Shown here: positions 7,999 to 16,393 of the stretch, piece after piece
Layout of the letters: every line of letters begins with the position of its first letter
Position numbering within the stretch: the first letter of the stretch is position 1
Assembly (NCBI RefSeq): GCF_012933555.1
Contig: NZ_JABBPK010000001.1
Span: forward strand, 3,512,001-3,576,000
Length of the DNA stretch: 64,000 nucleotides
Reading direction: 5' to 3'
Source: Niallia alba
GTDB taxonomy: Bacteria; Bacillota; Bacilli; Bacillales; Cytobacillaceae
Notes under the pieces: model-generated
The model's database searches: none
The model's input: the letters and a program-made list of their open reading frames with translations, nothing else
Told to the model about the DNA's origin: nothing
Made by a program: the position numbers and the translations under genes

Positions 7999-9403
7999 CA
8001 CTAGCGTCGCATTAAAATAATACAACGCCTTCCGGAAATCTGAATTTTCTGTAATATTAATGATACACAAAAAAATCCTTTATAATGGTTGGACGGTAGT
8101 AAACCATCCAAATCCAACATAAAGGACATAAGCATGGATAAGTTTACACGAAAAACATCATTTGAACAATGGTTTTCACCGATTTCCTCCACAAAACTTG
8201 AAGAATTGGTTGAAACCCATCAATTAAATTACTATACAAAGAAGCTACACATCGCTTCATTCCTGAAATTACTGCTGTTTGCGCAGCTGAATGAAACCGA
8301 AAGTCTGCGTGCTGTCAGTGATACATTGTTTTCAGACGACCTACAAAAAGCAACGAATTTGGAATCGATTAGCTTTTCACAATTAGGACGTCGATTAAAT
8401 CAAGTACCGACAGAGGTGTTCCAGCAGGTGTTTCTAGATTTAGTCGCGCAAATTCATGAGAAAACGGATTTTGATAAGCGACGTAAAATGACAACACCAC
8501 TGAAAATCATCGACTCGAGTACGTTGCCACTGAATTTGAACAATCATAAATGGGCTAAGTTCCGCAAAACAAAGTCAGGCATTAAGCTTCATTTACGTCT
8601 TGTTTACTTAGAAAAGGGTTGTTCCTATCCAGACAAAGCGGTGTTAACGAATGCGATCGAACATGATCGAGGTCAGCTAGAAGTACTCGTTGACGACAAA
8701 GAGTGCATGTACGTCTTTGACCGTGGCTACTTGGATTACGAGCGATTCGACCGCATGACCGACGATGGTTACTTCTTCGTTTCACGCTTGCGGAAAAACG
8801 CTGTAACTCATCAAATCGAGGAATTTGATCTTCCAAAAGATTCAACCGTTTTATCAGATGAAATGATTTCCTTGGGCACAGCACAAAGTCGAGCAGGTAA
8901 TGAATTCAGACAATTGAAAGTGTTGGATTCAAAAGGAAATGAGTTACACCTCATAACGAATCGCTTCGACTTGAGTGCAGATGAAATCGCTGAATTGTAT
9001 AAATCACGCTGGGCAATCGAGCTGTTTTTCAAGTGGATGAAGCAACATTTAAACATCAAAAAGTTCTACGGACAAAGCGAACAAGCTGTGCATAATCAAG
9101 TGTACATCGCGATGATCGTCTACTGTTTACATGTACTGGCTCAGCTGAGTACAAATAGTTCACGGACGTACTTACAAATCAGTCGGTGGCTAAAAGCAGC
9201 ACCCTGGAAACCAGCACGTATTTGGATTCGAAAAATAGCAGGAAGAGCTGTCCCGTAAAGGTTTAACCGTTTCTGTCGCCCTCGCCAAAGGTTATAGTAA
9301 AAAAATGGATGATTACTACCTCTGTTCGCGTGTCTTCGTTTTTCTTCTCAAACGGGAATATCAGAAAACAGAATATTCAGTTAGAATTTATGCGACGTTA
9401 GTG
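7999..9403 (+). mobile_element. Complete IS4-family insertion sequence with 9-bp target duplication
   Basis: Terminal inverted repeats CACTAGCGTCGCAT (7999-8012) and ATGCGACGTTAGTG (9390-9403) match at 13 of 14 positions. The flanks carry an identical 9-bp duplication, ATTGTACAT, at 7990-7998 and 9404-9412. It encodes one intact transposase. The intact ends, gene and duplication indicate a recent, potentially active insertion. Confidence 0.93.
8134..9258 (+). CDS. IS4-family transposase (IS4Bsu1-like)
   Basis: A DDE transposase of 374 residues counted from the ATG at 8134 (MDKFTRKTSFEQWF), which has AAAGGA at a suitable distance; an in-frame ATG at 8089 lies too near the IS end. Catalytic region markers are IIDSSTLPLN (first Asp), VFDRGYLDYERFD (second Asp) and the YREK-like block YKSRWAIELFFKWMKQHL (catalytic Glu). 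It ends in KIAGRAVP, close to the C-terminus I recall for IS4Bsu1-type transposases, so the protein looks full length. Confidence 0.9.
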   Translation: MDKFTRKTSFEQWFSPISSTKLEELVETHQLNYYTKKLHIASFLKLLLFAQLNETESLRAVSDTLFSDDLQKATNLESISFSQLGRRLNQVPTEVFQQVFLDLVAQIHEKTDFDKRRKMTTPLKIIDSSTLPLNLNNHKWAKFRKTKSGIKLHLRLVYLEKGCSYPDKAVLTNAIEHDRGQLEVLVDDKECMYVFDRGYLDYERFDRMTDDGYFFVSRLRKNAVTHQIEEFDLPKDSTVLSDEMISLGTAQSRAGNEFRQLKVLDSKGNELHLITNRFDLSADEIAELYKSRWAIELFFKWMKQHLNIKKFYGQSEQAVHNQVYIAMIVYCLHVLAQLSTNSSRTYLQISRWLKAAPWKPARIWIRKIAGRAVP

Positions 9404-9434
9404 ATTGTACATCTATAATTACTTTCTAAAAACC

Positions 9435-9834
9435 GCAGACTGAATACACTTTGCTTTCCGCGGGGTCGCGCCAAGCCTCCTCATTATTTCATTGAGGACA
9501 CTGAAAAACTGGCTAACTAATGATGGTGGACAATCGTCATGTTTCAAACATAAGATAATGGATTTGTTTTCCGAGGCGTCCGCTCGCTTTCCATGGGGCG
9601 AGCGCCAAGCCTCCTCGTCACTACGTTCCTGCGGGGTTTCGGACTTTCTCGCAGCTCCCATAGGAGTCGAGCGGACGCCTCTCCAAACCAACCTTATTTT
9701 TACTTTCAAACATGCTTGGTCTTAATTTCGTTCGAAAAAAAGACTTTTTCAGTGGCCTCAGTGGTCTCATTTCATTCCTGCGGGGTCTCGTCTGTCTCGC
9801 TTTTCTCGCAGGAGTCTACATGTATTCAATCTGC
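9435..9834. repeat. MITE-like palindromic element, outer copy split by a second copy
   Basis: The left edge GCAGACTGAATACAC (from 9435) is mirrored by ATGTATTCAATCTGC (ending 9834). Family words TTTGCTTTCCGCGGGG, AAGCCTCCTC and, on the right, GGGGTCTCG, CTGTCTCGC and GCAGGAGTCTAC are present. The two halves are separated by the inner copy at 9552-9703. It lies between the IS4 element and valS. Confidence 0.75.
9552..9703. repeat. MITE-like palindromic element, inner (nested) copy
   Basis: The core is bounded by GAGGCGTCCGCTCG (9573) and its exact mirror CGAGCGGACGCCTC (ending 9681). It shares the words CTTTCCATGGGG, AAGCCTCCTCGTC, GCGGGGTTTCGGACT and CCCATAGGAGTC with the other copies. TTTCAAACAT occurs directly before (9542-9551) and after (9704-9713), which looks like a target duplication and shows that this copy inserted into the outer one. 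Confidence 0.7.
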
Positions 9835-9901
9835 TAGATAGTGTATTCTCTAATAAACTTTATCTAGTATCATTTTAAAAGTAAAGATTCCATCAACAGA
9901 A

Positions 9902-9941
9902 GAAGGGTGCCTCAAAGGTTTTGATAGTGGAGACACCCTTC
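9902..9941 (-). terminator. Probable valS terminator
   Basis: GAAGGGTG and CACCCTTC form an 8-bp stem about 15 bases past the valS stop codon. The U-tract on the minus strand is weak (CTTCTTCTGTT), so the assignment rests mainly on position. Confidence 0.45.
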
Positions 9942-9955
9942 GTTCTACTATGAAA

Positions 9956-12601
9956 TTAACCTTTTAGTTCGTTAATACGTGCTTCTACTGCTGCACGCTT
10001 TTCTAAATAGTCTTGCTCTTTTGCTCTTTCTTCGTTAATTACCTTTTCTGGCGCTTTCTTCACAAAGCCTTCATTGCTTAGTTTCTTTTGAACACGTTCT
10101 ACTTCTTTATTCCATTTCTCTAGCTCTTTTGTTAAGCGAGCAATTTCTTCTTCCATATTAATTAATCCTTCTAATGGAAGAATAATTTCAACACCCGTTA
10201 CAACAGCAGTCATTGCTTTATCCGGTACAGCAATATCTATATCAATGCTTAATGTTTCTGGGTTACAGAAGCGTTCAATAAAAGATTTATTCTCTATAAG
10301 AGTTGTTTTGATTTCTTCATCTTTAGCTTTTAATAAAATGCTGATTTTTTTACTCATTGGTGTGTTTACTTCCGCACGGCTATTACGAACAGAGCGGATG
10401 ATCTCAACAAGCAATTTCATATCATTTGCAGCCTTATCATCTGAGAAGGCTGGATTAACTTCTGGCCACTTCGCAACTGTAATTGATTCCCCAGCATGCG
10501 GAAGGTTTTGCCAGATTTCTTCTGTGATGAATGGCATAAATGGATGTAATAAGCGCATTGTATTATCAAGTACATAAGCTAAAATAGACCGAGTTGTTAG
10601 CTTTGCTGCTTCGTCATCCCCATATAATGGAAGCTTCGCCATTTCAATATACCAGTCACAAAAATCATCCCAGATAAAGTTATAAAGAACTCTTCCAACT
10701 TCTCCAAACTCATAACGATCTGAAAGACGTGTAACTGTTTCAATTGTTTCATTTAATCTCGTTAAAATCCACTTATCTGCAACTGATTTTTCGCCTGTTA
10801 AATCAATTTGATCATATGTTAAACCATCCATATTCATTAACGCAAAGCGGGAAGCATTCCAAATTTTATTAGCAAAGTTCCAAGTCGATTCTACCTTTTC
10901 AATGCTGAAACGTAAATCTTGACCTGGTGAGCTTCCTGTTGATAAGAAATAACGTAAGGAGTCTGCTCCATATTTAGCAATAACATCCATTGGATCTACG
11001 CCATTTCCTAAAGATTTACTCATTTTGCGACCTTGCTCATCCCGAACAAGCCCATGGATTAATACATCTTTAAACGGTCTTTCTCCAGTGAACTCAATTC
11101 CTTGGAAAATCATACGGGATACCCAGAAGAAAATGATATCATAACCAGTTACTAACGCAGCAGTAGGATAATAGCGCTTATAGTCTTCCGCCTCTACGTC
11201 TGGCCAATTTAATGTAGAGAATGGCCATAGTGCGGAACTAAACCATGTATCTAATACATCTGTATCTTGTGTCCAATTTTCAATATCTGTCGGCGCTTCA
11301 TCGTTTACATAGATTTCGCCTGTTTCCTTGTGATACCAAGCAGGAATTCGATGTCCCCACCAAAGCTGACGAGAAATACACCAATCACGAATATTTTCCA
11401 TCCAACGCATATACGTATTTTCAAAACGATTTGGTACAAAGTTAACTTTTTCTGCTTCTTTATCTTGCAACGCGATTGCTGCATCAGCTAATGGTTGCAT
11501 TTTAACAAACCATTGCGTTGATAAATATGGTTCCACTACTGCACCGCTTCGTTCAGAGTGACCAACAGAATGCATATGCTCTTCCATTTTGAATAGAACG
11601 CCCAATTCCTGTAAATCTTTGACGATTTGCTTACGACACTCAAAGCGATCCATTCCCTCATATTTACCAGCACGCTCATTCATTGTTCCGTCTTCGTTCA
11701 TTACAAGAATTCTTTCTAAATTATGACGGTTACCTACTTCGAAATCATTTGGATCATGTGCAGGAGTCATTTTAACAGCACCCGAACCAAAGTCCATTTC
11801 TACATAATCATCAGCAACAATCGGGATTTCTCTTCCTATGATTGGCAGAACGACTTTCTTGCCAATTAAATGCTGATATCTTTCATCTTTCGGATGAACA
11901 GCAACACCTGAATCACCAAGCATCGTTTCTGGACGAGTTGTTGCTACTTCAATATAACCAGATCCATCTGCTAAAGGATATTTCATATGATAAAATGCAC
12001 CTTGTACATCTTTGTAGATTACCTCAATATCAGAAAGTGCTGTTTTTGTTGCCGGATCCCAGTTAATAATGTATTCCCCGCGATAGATAAGCCCTTTATT
12101 ATATAAAGAAACGAAAACTTCACGAACTGCTTTTGAAAGACCTTCATCCAATGTAAATCTTTCTCTAGAATAATCTAGGCCAAGACCTAATTTCGACCAT
12201 TGGGCACGAATATGGCTTGCATATTCCTCTTTCCATTTCCATGTTTCTTCTACAAACTTTTCACGACCAAGATCATATCTACTAATATTTTGGGCACGAA
12301 GTTTTTCTTCTACCTTAGCTTGCGTTGCAATACCAGCATGGTCCATACCAGGCAGCCATAATACATCATAGCCTTGCATTCTTTTCATTCTTGTTAAAAT
12401 ATCTTGTAACGTAGTATCCCATGCATGACCTAAATGCAATTTACCTGTTACGTTTGGTGGTGGGATTACAATTGTATATGGTTGTTTTCCTTCGTCCTGA
12501 TTAGCCTCAAAAAACTTGCCTTCTAACCACCAATCATAGCGACCCTTTTCAATACTTGCTGGATCATACTTTGTCGGCATGGAGATTTCTTTCATATCCA
12601 T
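9956..12601 (-). CDS. valS: Valyl-tRNA synthetase
   Basis: About 881 residues, normal length for a Firmicute ValRS (class Ia), which charges tRNA-Val and edits Thr-tRNA-Val. The nucleotide-binding motif is HLGH (in [13 protein letters not shown], near residue 57) and the second is KMSKS (in [14 protein letters not shown]). The C-terminal ~70 residues form the expected coiled-coil tail ([19 protein letters not shown]). I prefer the ATG at 12601: the Shine-Dalgarno AGGAGG is 8 bases away, whereas the ATG at 12607 is only 2 bases from it. Controlled by the T-box leader at 12640-12895. In B. subtilis followed by folC, here separated by an IS. Confidence 0.97.
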   Translation of the reverse strand: MDMKEISMPTKYDPASIEKGRYDWWLEGKFFEANQDEGKQPYTIVIPPPNVTGKLHLGHAWDTTLQDILTRMKRMQGYDVLWLPGMDHAGIATQAKVEEKLRAQNISRYDLGREKFVEETWKWKEEYASHIRAQWSKLGLGLDYSRERFTLDEGLSKAVREVFVSLYNKGLIYRGEYIINWDPATKTALSDIEVIYKDVQGAFYHMKYPLADGSGYIEVATTRPETMLGDSGVAVHPKDERYQHLIGKKVVLPIIGREIPIVADDYVEMDFGSGAVKMTPAHDPNDFEVGNRHNLERILVMNEDGTMNERAGKYEGMDRFECRKQIVKDLQELGVLFKMEEHMHSVGHSERSGAVVEPYLSTQWFVKMQPLADAAIALQDKEAEKVNFVPNRFENTYMRWMENIRDWCISRQLWWGHRIPAWYHKETGEIYVNDEAPTDIENWTQDTDVLDTWFSSALWPFSTLNWPDVEAEDYKRYYPTAALVTGYDIIFFWVSRMIFQGIEFTGERPFKDVLIHGLVRDEQGRKMSKSLGNGVDPMDVIAKYGADSLRYFLSTGSSPGQDLRFSIEKVESTWNFANKIWNASRFALMNMDGLTYDQIDLTGEKSVADKWILTRLNETIETVTRLSDRYEFGEVGRVLYNFIWDDFCDWYIEMAKLPLYGDDEAAKLTTRSILAYVLDNTMRLLHPFMPFITEEIWQNLPHAGESITVAKWPEVNPAFSDDKAANDMKLLVEIIRSVRNSRAEVNTPMSKKISILLKAKDEEIKTTLIENKSFIERFCNPETLSIDIDIAVPDKAMTAVVTGVEIILPLEGLINMEEEIARLTKELEKWNKEVERVQKKLSNEGFVKKAPEKVINEERAKEQDYLEKRAAVEARINELKG

Positions 12602-12639
12602 CCTCATTTCCTCCTAATCCTGTCCTTTGTACTTTTTAA

Positions 12640-12895
12640 AGCAAATAAAAAAACTCCACTCGTCTTAAAAGGACGAATGGAGTTTTTTCGCGGTACCACC
12701 TTTTTTCCAAACACAATAAAATGTATTGGCTCTTTAAAAGATGATATCGGATACTGTCCGTCTTTTACTAATAAGCAAACCGTTCGCAAAAGAAGCTCGA
12801 GGGCTACATTCCAATGGGTTGAATGGAAATCTCTCAGCAACTGATTTCCTCTCTTTGAAACAACGGACATTGTACTACTCCCTGTCATTGCCTTA
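12640..12895 (-). promoter_or_regulatory. T-box riboswitch, valine-specific (GUA specifier)
   Basis: On the minus strand the T-box sequence GGTGGTACCGCG lies at 12689-12700, just before a terminator with stem AAACTCCATTCGTC / GACGAGTGGAGTTT and a T-run (about 12645-12686). Upstream, Stem I landmarks are visible: GGAGTAGTAC, AGAGAG, GCTGAGAG, and the specifier context GAAT-GTA-GCC with GTA (Val) at 12805-12807. Uncharged tRNA-Val would stabilise the antiterminator and allow valS transcription. Known mechanism; identity read directly. Confidence 0.93.
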
Positions 12896-12916
12896 ATAAT
12901 TTATTTTATATATGTT

Positions 12917-12946
12917 ATACTACCGAAAATATCTTATTCTCGTCAA
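12917..12946 (-). promoter_or_regulatory. Sigma-A promoter of valS
   Basis: TTGACG and TAGTAT are separated by 18 bases on the minus strand. This places the transcription start just before the T-box leader. Confidence 0.65.
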
Positions 12947-13042
12947 TAAGGATTGCCTAATTTTTTTTATTTTATTCATTTCTATTTTTATGTTTGTCAT
13001 TACAATATGTATAGGAAAAAACAATCGTGCCTATTTAGACAC

Positions 13043-13076
13043 AAAATAATAGACCCAAGTTTTTAATCCTGGGTCT
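13043..13076 (-). terminator. Hairpin overlapping the end of ysxE
   Basis: AGACCCA (13051-13057) pairs with TGGGTCT (13070-13076), followed on the minus strand by ATTATTTTG. The stem overlaps the last codons of ysxE. It separates the spoVID-ysxE unit from the valS promoter. Confidence 0.5.
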
Positions 13077-14151
13077 CTGCTTGTTCGGCAGCTTCTTGCT
13101 GCGCCTTTTTTTGTCGTTCTATTTCATCGACTCGCATGACGACATATTCTGTATTTTTTAATAGCCAATACTGTTTAAGTAGCTTTTGAGCATATTTCCG
13201 TTCATTAATGTCTTTCTTATCTGCTTTCATATATTTCTCGCAAATCCGAATGGCAGGTCCGGGATGGGCTAAATAACTTAAGAACAATAGCATTTCATCA
13301 TACTTTAATGGATTATGATTAAAATACGTATAAAGCCACTCAATACATTCCTCATTTTGCTTTGGAGCAGTTTTTAATGAACGGGAGAGAAATGGTAGTA
13401 AATCATGGCTCGCTGATCCATATTTGGCATTTTCAAAATTAGTAAAGTAGCCATAGCCTCTATCATCATATAGAAAATGCTCTGGGGATAGTTTGCCATG
13501 AATGATGGAAACTCTTGCTTTTTCATCTTCCTTTGTTTCTTCATACCATTCTTTTAATTTAGTCTCCGAATATATCAACGCCTGACGAATGTCATGATAA
13601 TACATGCAAAACATCAATTCAAATGGAGACAAATATTCCTTATTTTCACATTGCTCAATAAAACCATCTAAAAACTCTTGTTCTTTTTCAATATCTAATT
13701 GCGTATTTTCGAAATGCTCTTGTCGATCTTCCTTATCAATTTTCACTTCTTTAGAAGTTAAAATATGAAGTCTTGCAAGCTCACGAAACATTTGTTGATG
13801 TTTTTTGAAATATGTTTCTCTTTCCTCATTTGGCAGCCAAGGCATTAAATAATACAGTTTGTTGTCATAAAGAATAGCATATCTGCCATCCACAGCTGGA
13901 TAAATCGGAACAATCCTGTTATAGCCTTTTTGATAAAGTGTTCGTATATGACGTGTGAAATCAGCACCATTATGAGGATCAATCCGTTTTAATGCAAAAG
14001 TGCCTTTATTGCTGTATATCTTGGCTACTTTGCCAAACTCTTCTACGAAATTTGGCTCTACTGCATATGGTTTTAAAATAGGTGTATATTTCTTTAATAT
14101 GTTTTTTTCATTCATATCCGCCCACACTTTCTTATAAAGTGAAACAGCCAT
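13063..14151 (-). CDS. ysxE: Spore coat protein, YsxE/CotS kinase-like family
   Basis: A 362-residue protein with the aminoglycoside-phosphotransferase-like fold used by the CotS/CotI/YsxE spore-coat family. Visible pieces are a glycine-poor N-lobe (GTFALKRID), the loop segment VSIIHGKLSPEHFLYDDRGYGYFTNFENA and a helical C-lobe. The catalytic loop reads HGKLSPEHFL, in which the usual Asp of HxD is replaced by Lys, so it may be a pseudokinase. The charged C-terminal tail is variable. AAAGGGAT supports the ATG at 14151. The neighbour order spoVID-ysxE-valS is as in B. subtilis, supporting expression in the mother cell and a coat role (inference). Confidence 0.85.
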   Translation of the reverse strand: MAVSLYKKVWADMNEKNILKKYTPILKPYAVEPNFVEEFGKVAKIYSNKGTFALKRIDPHNGADFTRHIRTLYQKGYNRIVPIYPAVDGRYAILYDNKLYYLMPWLPNEERETYFKKHQQMFRELARLHILTSKEVKIDKEDRQEHFENTQLDIEKEQEFLDGFIEQCENKEYLSPFELMFCMYYHDIRQALIYSETKLKEWYEETKEDEKARVSIIHGKLSPEHFLYDDRGYGYFTNFENAKYGSASHDLLPFLSRSLKTAPKQNEECIEWLYTYFNHNPLKYDEMLLFLSYLAHPGPAIRICEKYMKADKKDINERKYAQKLLKQYWLLKNTEYVVMRVDEIERQKKAQQEAAEQAETQD

Positions 14152-14315
14152 CTTATCCCTTTCTATAGATGGTTAGGTGAACAAATTGGGCCTTTACTTA
14201 CAACATGAAAATAGCTTATTTGATAAGCTCTGGAATAGTTCCTATTCAATTTTCAATTTGCTCTGTAAAACACTCGTTTTTCCCCCTCTAAAACAGTTGA
14301 AAAAGCCAAAAGAAA

Positions 14316-14347
14316 ACAGTCAAGCAGGAAAGCCCCTGCCTGCTGTT
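14316..14347 (-). terminator. Possible terminator after spoVID
   Basis: AGCAGG and CCTGCT form a stem within a larger ACAG/CTGT pairing, 7 bases beyond the spoVID stop. On the minus strand the tail is TGACTGTTTTCTTTT, a modest U-rich tract. Confidence 0.5.
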
Positions 14348-14353
14348 TGTTTT

Positions 14354-15976
14354 TTATTTCTCTACAAAGTCTCCTGGAATATATAAAACTTGCCCCTCAT
14401 ACACATCTTGATTGGCTTCCATTCTATTTTCCTTCAACAATGCATGAATATTTACATTATAGCGATTGCTTAATTTTTCTAATGTATCACCTTGCTGAAC
14501 AATGCAAACCTTCACTTTCGTATGCTTCTCTTCTTCTTTTCTAGCAAAGAATTCTGTAAAGGTGAGTGATTTCTTTTTGCTAAATAGTCCTTTTTTCTTT
14601 TTAGGCTCTTCATTAGGAGAAGATGATGATTCTAGTTCTTCTTCCAGAGCTACCTCCTCTTGCTTGGCTAAAGAGGAAGATTCTTGTTGCGGCTTTTGAA
14701 AAACTTCTTCTGCAGAATATACACTTTCCTCACTTCTGCATAAAGAAATTTTCATCTCTGGAGCTGTTGAAGTAGATTCTTCTTTTAGTGCTGGCTCTAT
14801 AGAAGTAAGCTCCTCTTCTCTAGAAATCTCAGGAGAAGATGATAATTCTAGTTCTTCTTCCAGAGCTACCTTCTCTTGCTTGGCTAAAGAGGAAGATTCT
14901 TGTTGCGGCTTTTGAAAAACTTCTTCTGCAGAATATACACTTTCCTCACTTCTGCATAAAGAAATTTTCATCTCTGGAGCTGTTGAAGTAGATTCTTCTT
15001 TTAGTGCTGGCTCTATAGAAGTAAGCTCCTCTTCTCTAGAAATCTCAGGAGAAGATGATAATTCTAGTTCTTCTTCCAGAGCTACCTTCTCTTGCTTGGC
15101 TAAAGAGGAAGATTCTTGTTGCGGCTTTTGAAAAACTTCTTCTGCAGAATATACACTTTCCTCACTTCTGCATAAAGAAATTTTCATCTCTGGAGCTGTT
15201 GAAGTTGATTCTTCTTTTAGTGCTGGCTCTATAGAAGTAAGCTCCTCTTCTCTAGAAATCTCAGAAAAATAAGGCACATTTGCATTTTCGTTTGTGCTCC
15301 ATTCGTCGTCTTCTTCTGGTGTCTTTCTAACTTCCAATTCAAATGGAGTATATAAATCATCCTCCGCTTCCTTTTCTGCACGCTGTTCTTCCAATAACGG
15401 GCTAACATTTTGGAATGGACTAACAGCAATTTCAACAGGTTCTTCTAGTGAATCTGCTTCAGCCTCCTCTGCCACTGGACTGCGCCAAACTAGTTCCAAT
15501 TCCTCTTCTACTTCCTCTGCTGCTACATCTTCTTCTACTTCCTCCTCTTCAGAAGCGAGACCTGAAATAGTTAAATCGGCTGTTAAATTTAAACAACTTC
15601 TTTCTGGAAAGACATAATCAAACGTATCAATCTCTATTTCTACATCATTGATACTTGTGACTCTTGTAAGGGGAATCGTAATATCTACAGGGAAATGATG
15701 TAAAAATTCACATACCCCTTCCTCTCTCTCCATTACAGAATGAATTAATTTAGGTGCCTTAAAGGCCTCCTCTTCTTCTTGTTCTCCCTCATTATAGCGC
15801 TTGTATTCACCACTTAGCTCTAAAGAGCCCTGAATGATAATATACTGATCGTTCTCTTGGATTGTTATATTGGGATCAAGTGAAATGGAAAGCAGATCTG
15901 CTACTTCCTGTCCTTTTTGAAACCAGACTGACTCTTCCAACGAAAACCGTAAGATAGACGAATTTTCTTGAGACAA
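14354..15976 (-). CDS. spoVID: Spore coat morphogenetic protein SpoVID with C-terminal LysM domain
   Basis: Needed for spore encasement in B. subtilis, where it recruits coat proteins through SafA. The N-terminal domain (LRFSLEESVWFQKGQEVADL then LSISLDPNITIQ and IIIQGSLELSGEY) matches SpoVID, and the last ~50 residues are a LysM repeat (QQGDTLEKLSNRYNVNIHAL then YEGQVLYIPGD). The middle is very acidic and contains three near-identical 72-residue repeats. I choose a TTG start at 15976: AGGAGG lies 7 bases before it, while an in-frame GTG at 16003 would place that Shine-Dalgarno inside the gene. Predicted length is 540 residues. Confidence 0.9.
   Translation of the reverse strand: MSQENSSILRFSLEESVWFQKGQEVADLLSISLDPNITIQENDQYIIIQGSLELSGEYKRYNEGEQEEEEAFKAPKLIHSVMEREEGVCEFLHHFPVDITIPLTRVTSINDVEIEIDTFDYVFPERSCLNLTADLTISGLASEEEEVEEDVAAEEVEEELELVWRSPVAEEAEADSLEEPVEIAVSPFQNVSPLLEEQRAEKEAEDDLYTPFELEVRKTPEEDDEWSTNENANVPYFSEISREEELTSIEPALKEESTSTAPEMKISLCRSEESVYSAEEVFQKPQQESSSLAKQEKVALEEELELSSSPEISREEELTSIEPALKEESTSTAPEMKISLCRSEESVYSAEEVFQKPQQESSSLAKQEKVALEEELELSSSPEISREEELTSIEPALKEESTSTAPEMKISLCRSEESVYSAEEVFQKPQQESSSLAKQEEVALEEELESSSSPNEEPKKKKGLFSKKKSLTFTEFFARKEEEKHTKVKVCIVQQGDTLEKLSNRYNVNIHALLKENRMEANQDVYEGQVLYIPGDFVEK
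14621..15268 (-). repeat. Three tandem 216-bp repeats inside spoVID
   Basis: Copies at 14621-14836, 14837-15052 and 15053-15268 differ at only a few bases. Each encodes 72 residues (…EELTSIEPALKEESTSTAP…, …CRSEESVYSAEEVFQKPQQE…, …LEEELELSSSP). The period is exactly 216 and divisible by three, so changes in copy number keep the frame. Confidence 0.95.
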
Positions 15977-16003
15977 AGCGACTCCTCCTCTCATTCCTTT
16001 CAC

Positions 16004-16261
16004 GTATATATCACTATTGTCTTTAAAAACTTATGATTGTCTGTAACACTTTATGAATATTTCTTTCATTTGTTTGTCTCAACAAGAAAGGAATTTAAAG
16101 AATCACCATTCAAATAAACTTATTTTTCTGAATTCATACACCAAATTGTTAAAACTAATTGCATTTTCTACCGCTTTTTTTAATAAATGTCTTATATAAT
16201 AAAAGCAGATTTCCAAGTTAACAAAATTAAATAAATTGGAAATGTAGACCAATTTATAATT
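16004..16261. other. Intergenic region upstream of the deacetylase-like gene
   Basis: AT-rich spacer with divergent genes on either side. A TATAAT at about 16194 could be a -10 box for the plus-strand genes, but no good -35 lies 16-18 bases upstream. Nothing else recognised. Confidence 0.3.
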
Positions 16262-16269
16262 TTTATCTA

Positions 16270-16369
16270 GGCTGGTTTCTACAAGATTGTTGCTTTTTCA
16301 ATAGGAAAAATAAATTAAGCGAAGTTTATTCTGGCTGTAGATCATAGCAACAAACTTTACAAAACAGCC
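16270..16369. repeat. MITE-like element, 100-bp deleted form with perfect 8-bp target duplication
   Basis: It starts GGCTGGTTTCT and ends ACAAAACAGCC. Inside are family words in reverse orientation: TTTTTCAATAGGAAAAAT, and GCGAAGTTTATTCTGGCTG, which corresponds to GCGAAGTGTATTCCGGCTGC. The flanking bases TTTATCTA occur at 16262-16269 and again at 16370-16377. It lies immediately upstream of the ribosome binding site of the gene at 16394 and therefore inside its leader. Confidence 0.85.
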
Positions 16370-16393
16370 TTTATCTAAAAAGGAGGTTCTAAA

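Noticed and set aside
9259-9400. Extension or frameshift of the IS4-family transposase
   Set aside because: The ORF ends with a family-like C-terminus; the downstream open frame is accidental and lies before the right inverted repeat.
9419-9841. Several ORFs between the IS4 element and valS
   Set aside because: They read through palindromic repeat elements, have no ribosome binding sites, and overlap each other in different frames.
12604-12888. 94-codon minus-strand ORF upstream of valS
   Set aside because: It is the T-box leader read as protein; the RNA landmarks explain the conservation.
15294-15617. Serine-rich plus-strand ORF
   Set aside because: Antisense shadow of the acidic part of spoVID.
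16281-16369. Possible riboswitch with interleaved pairings upstream of the deacetylase gene
   Set aside because: The pairings are explained by the inverted ends of a 100-bp MITE-like element with a perfect 8-bp target duplication.
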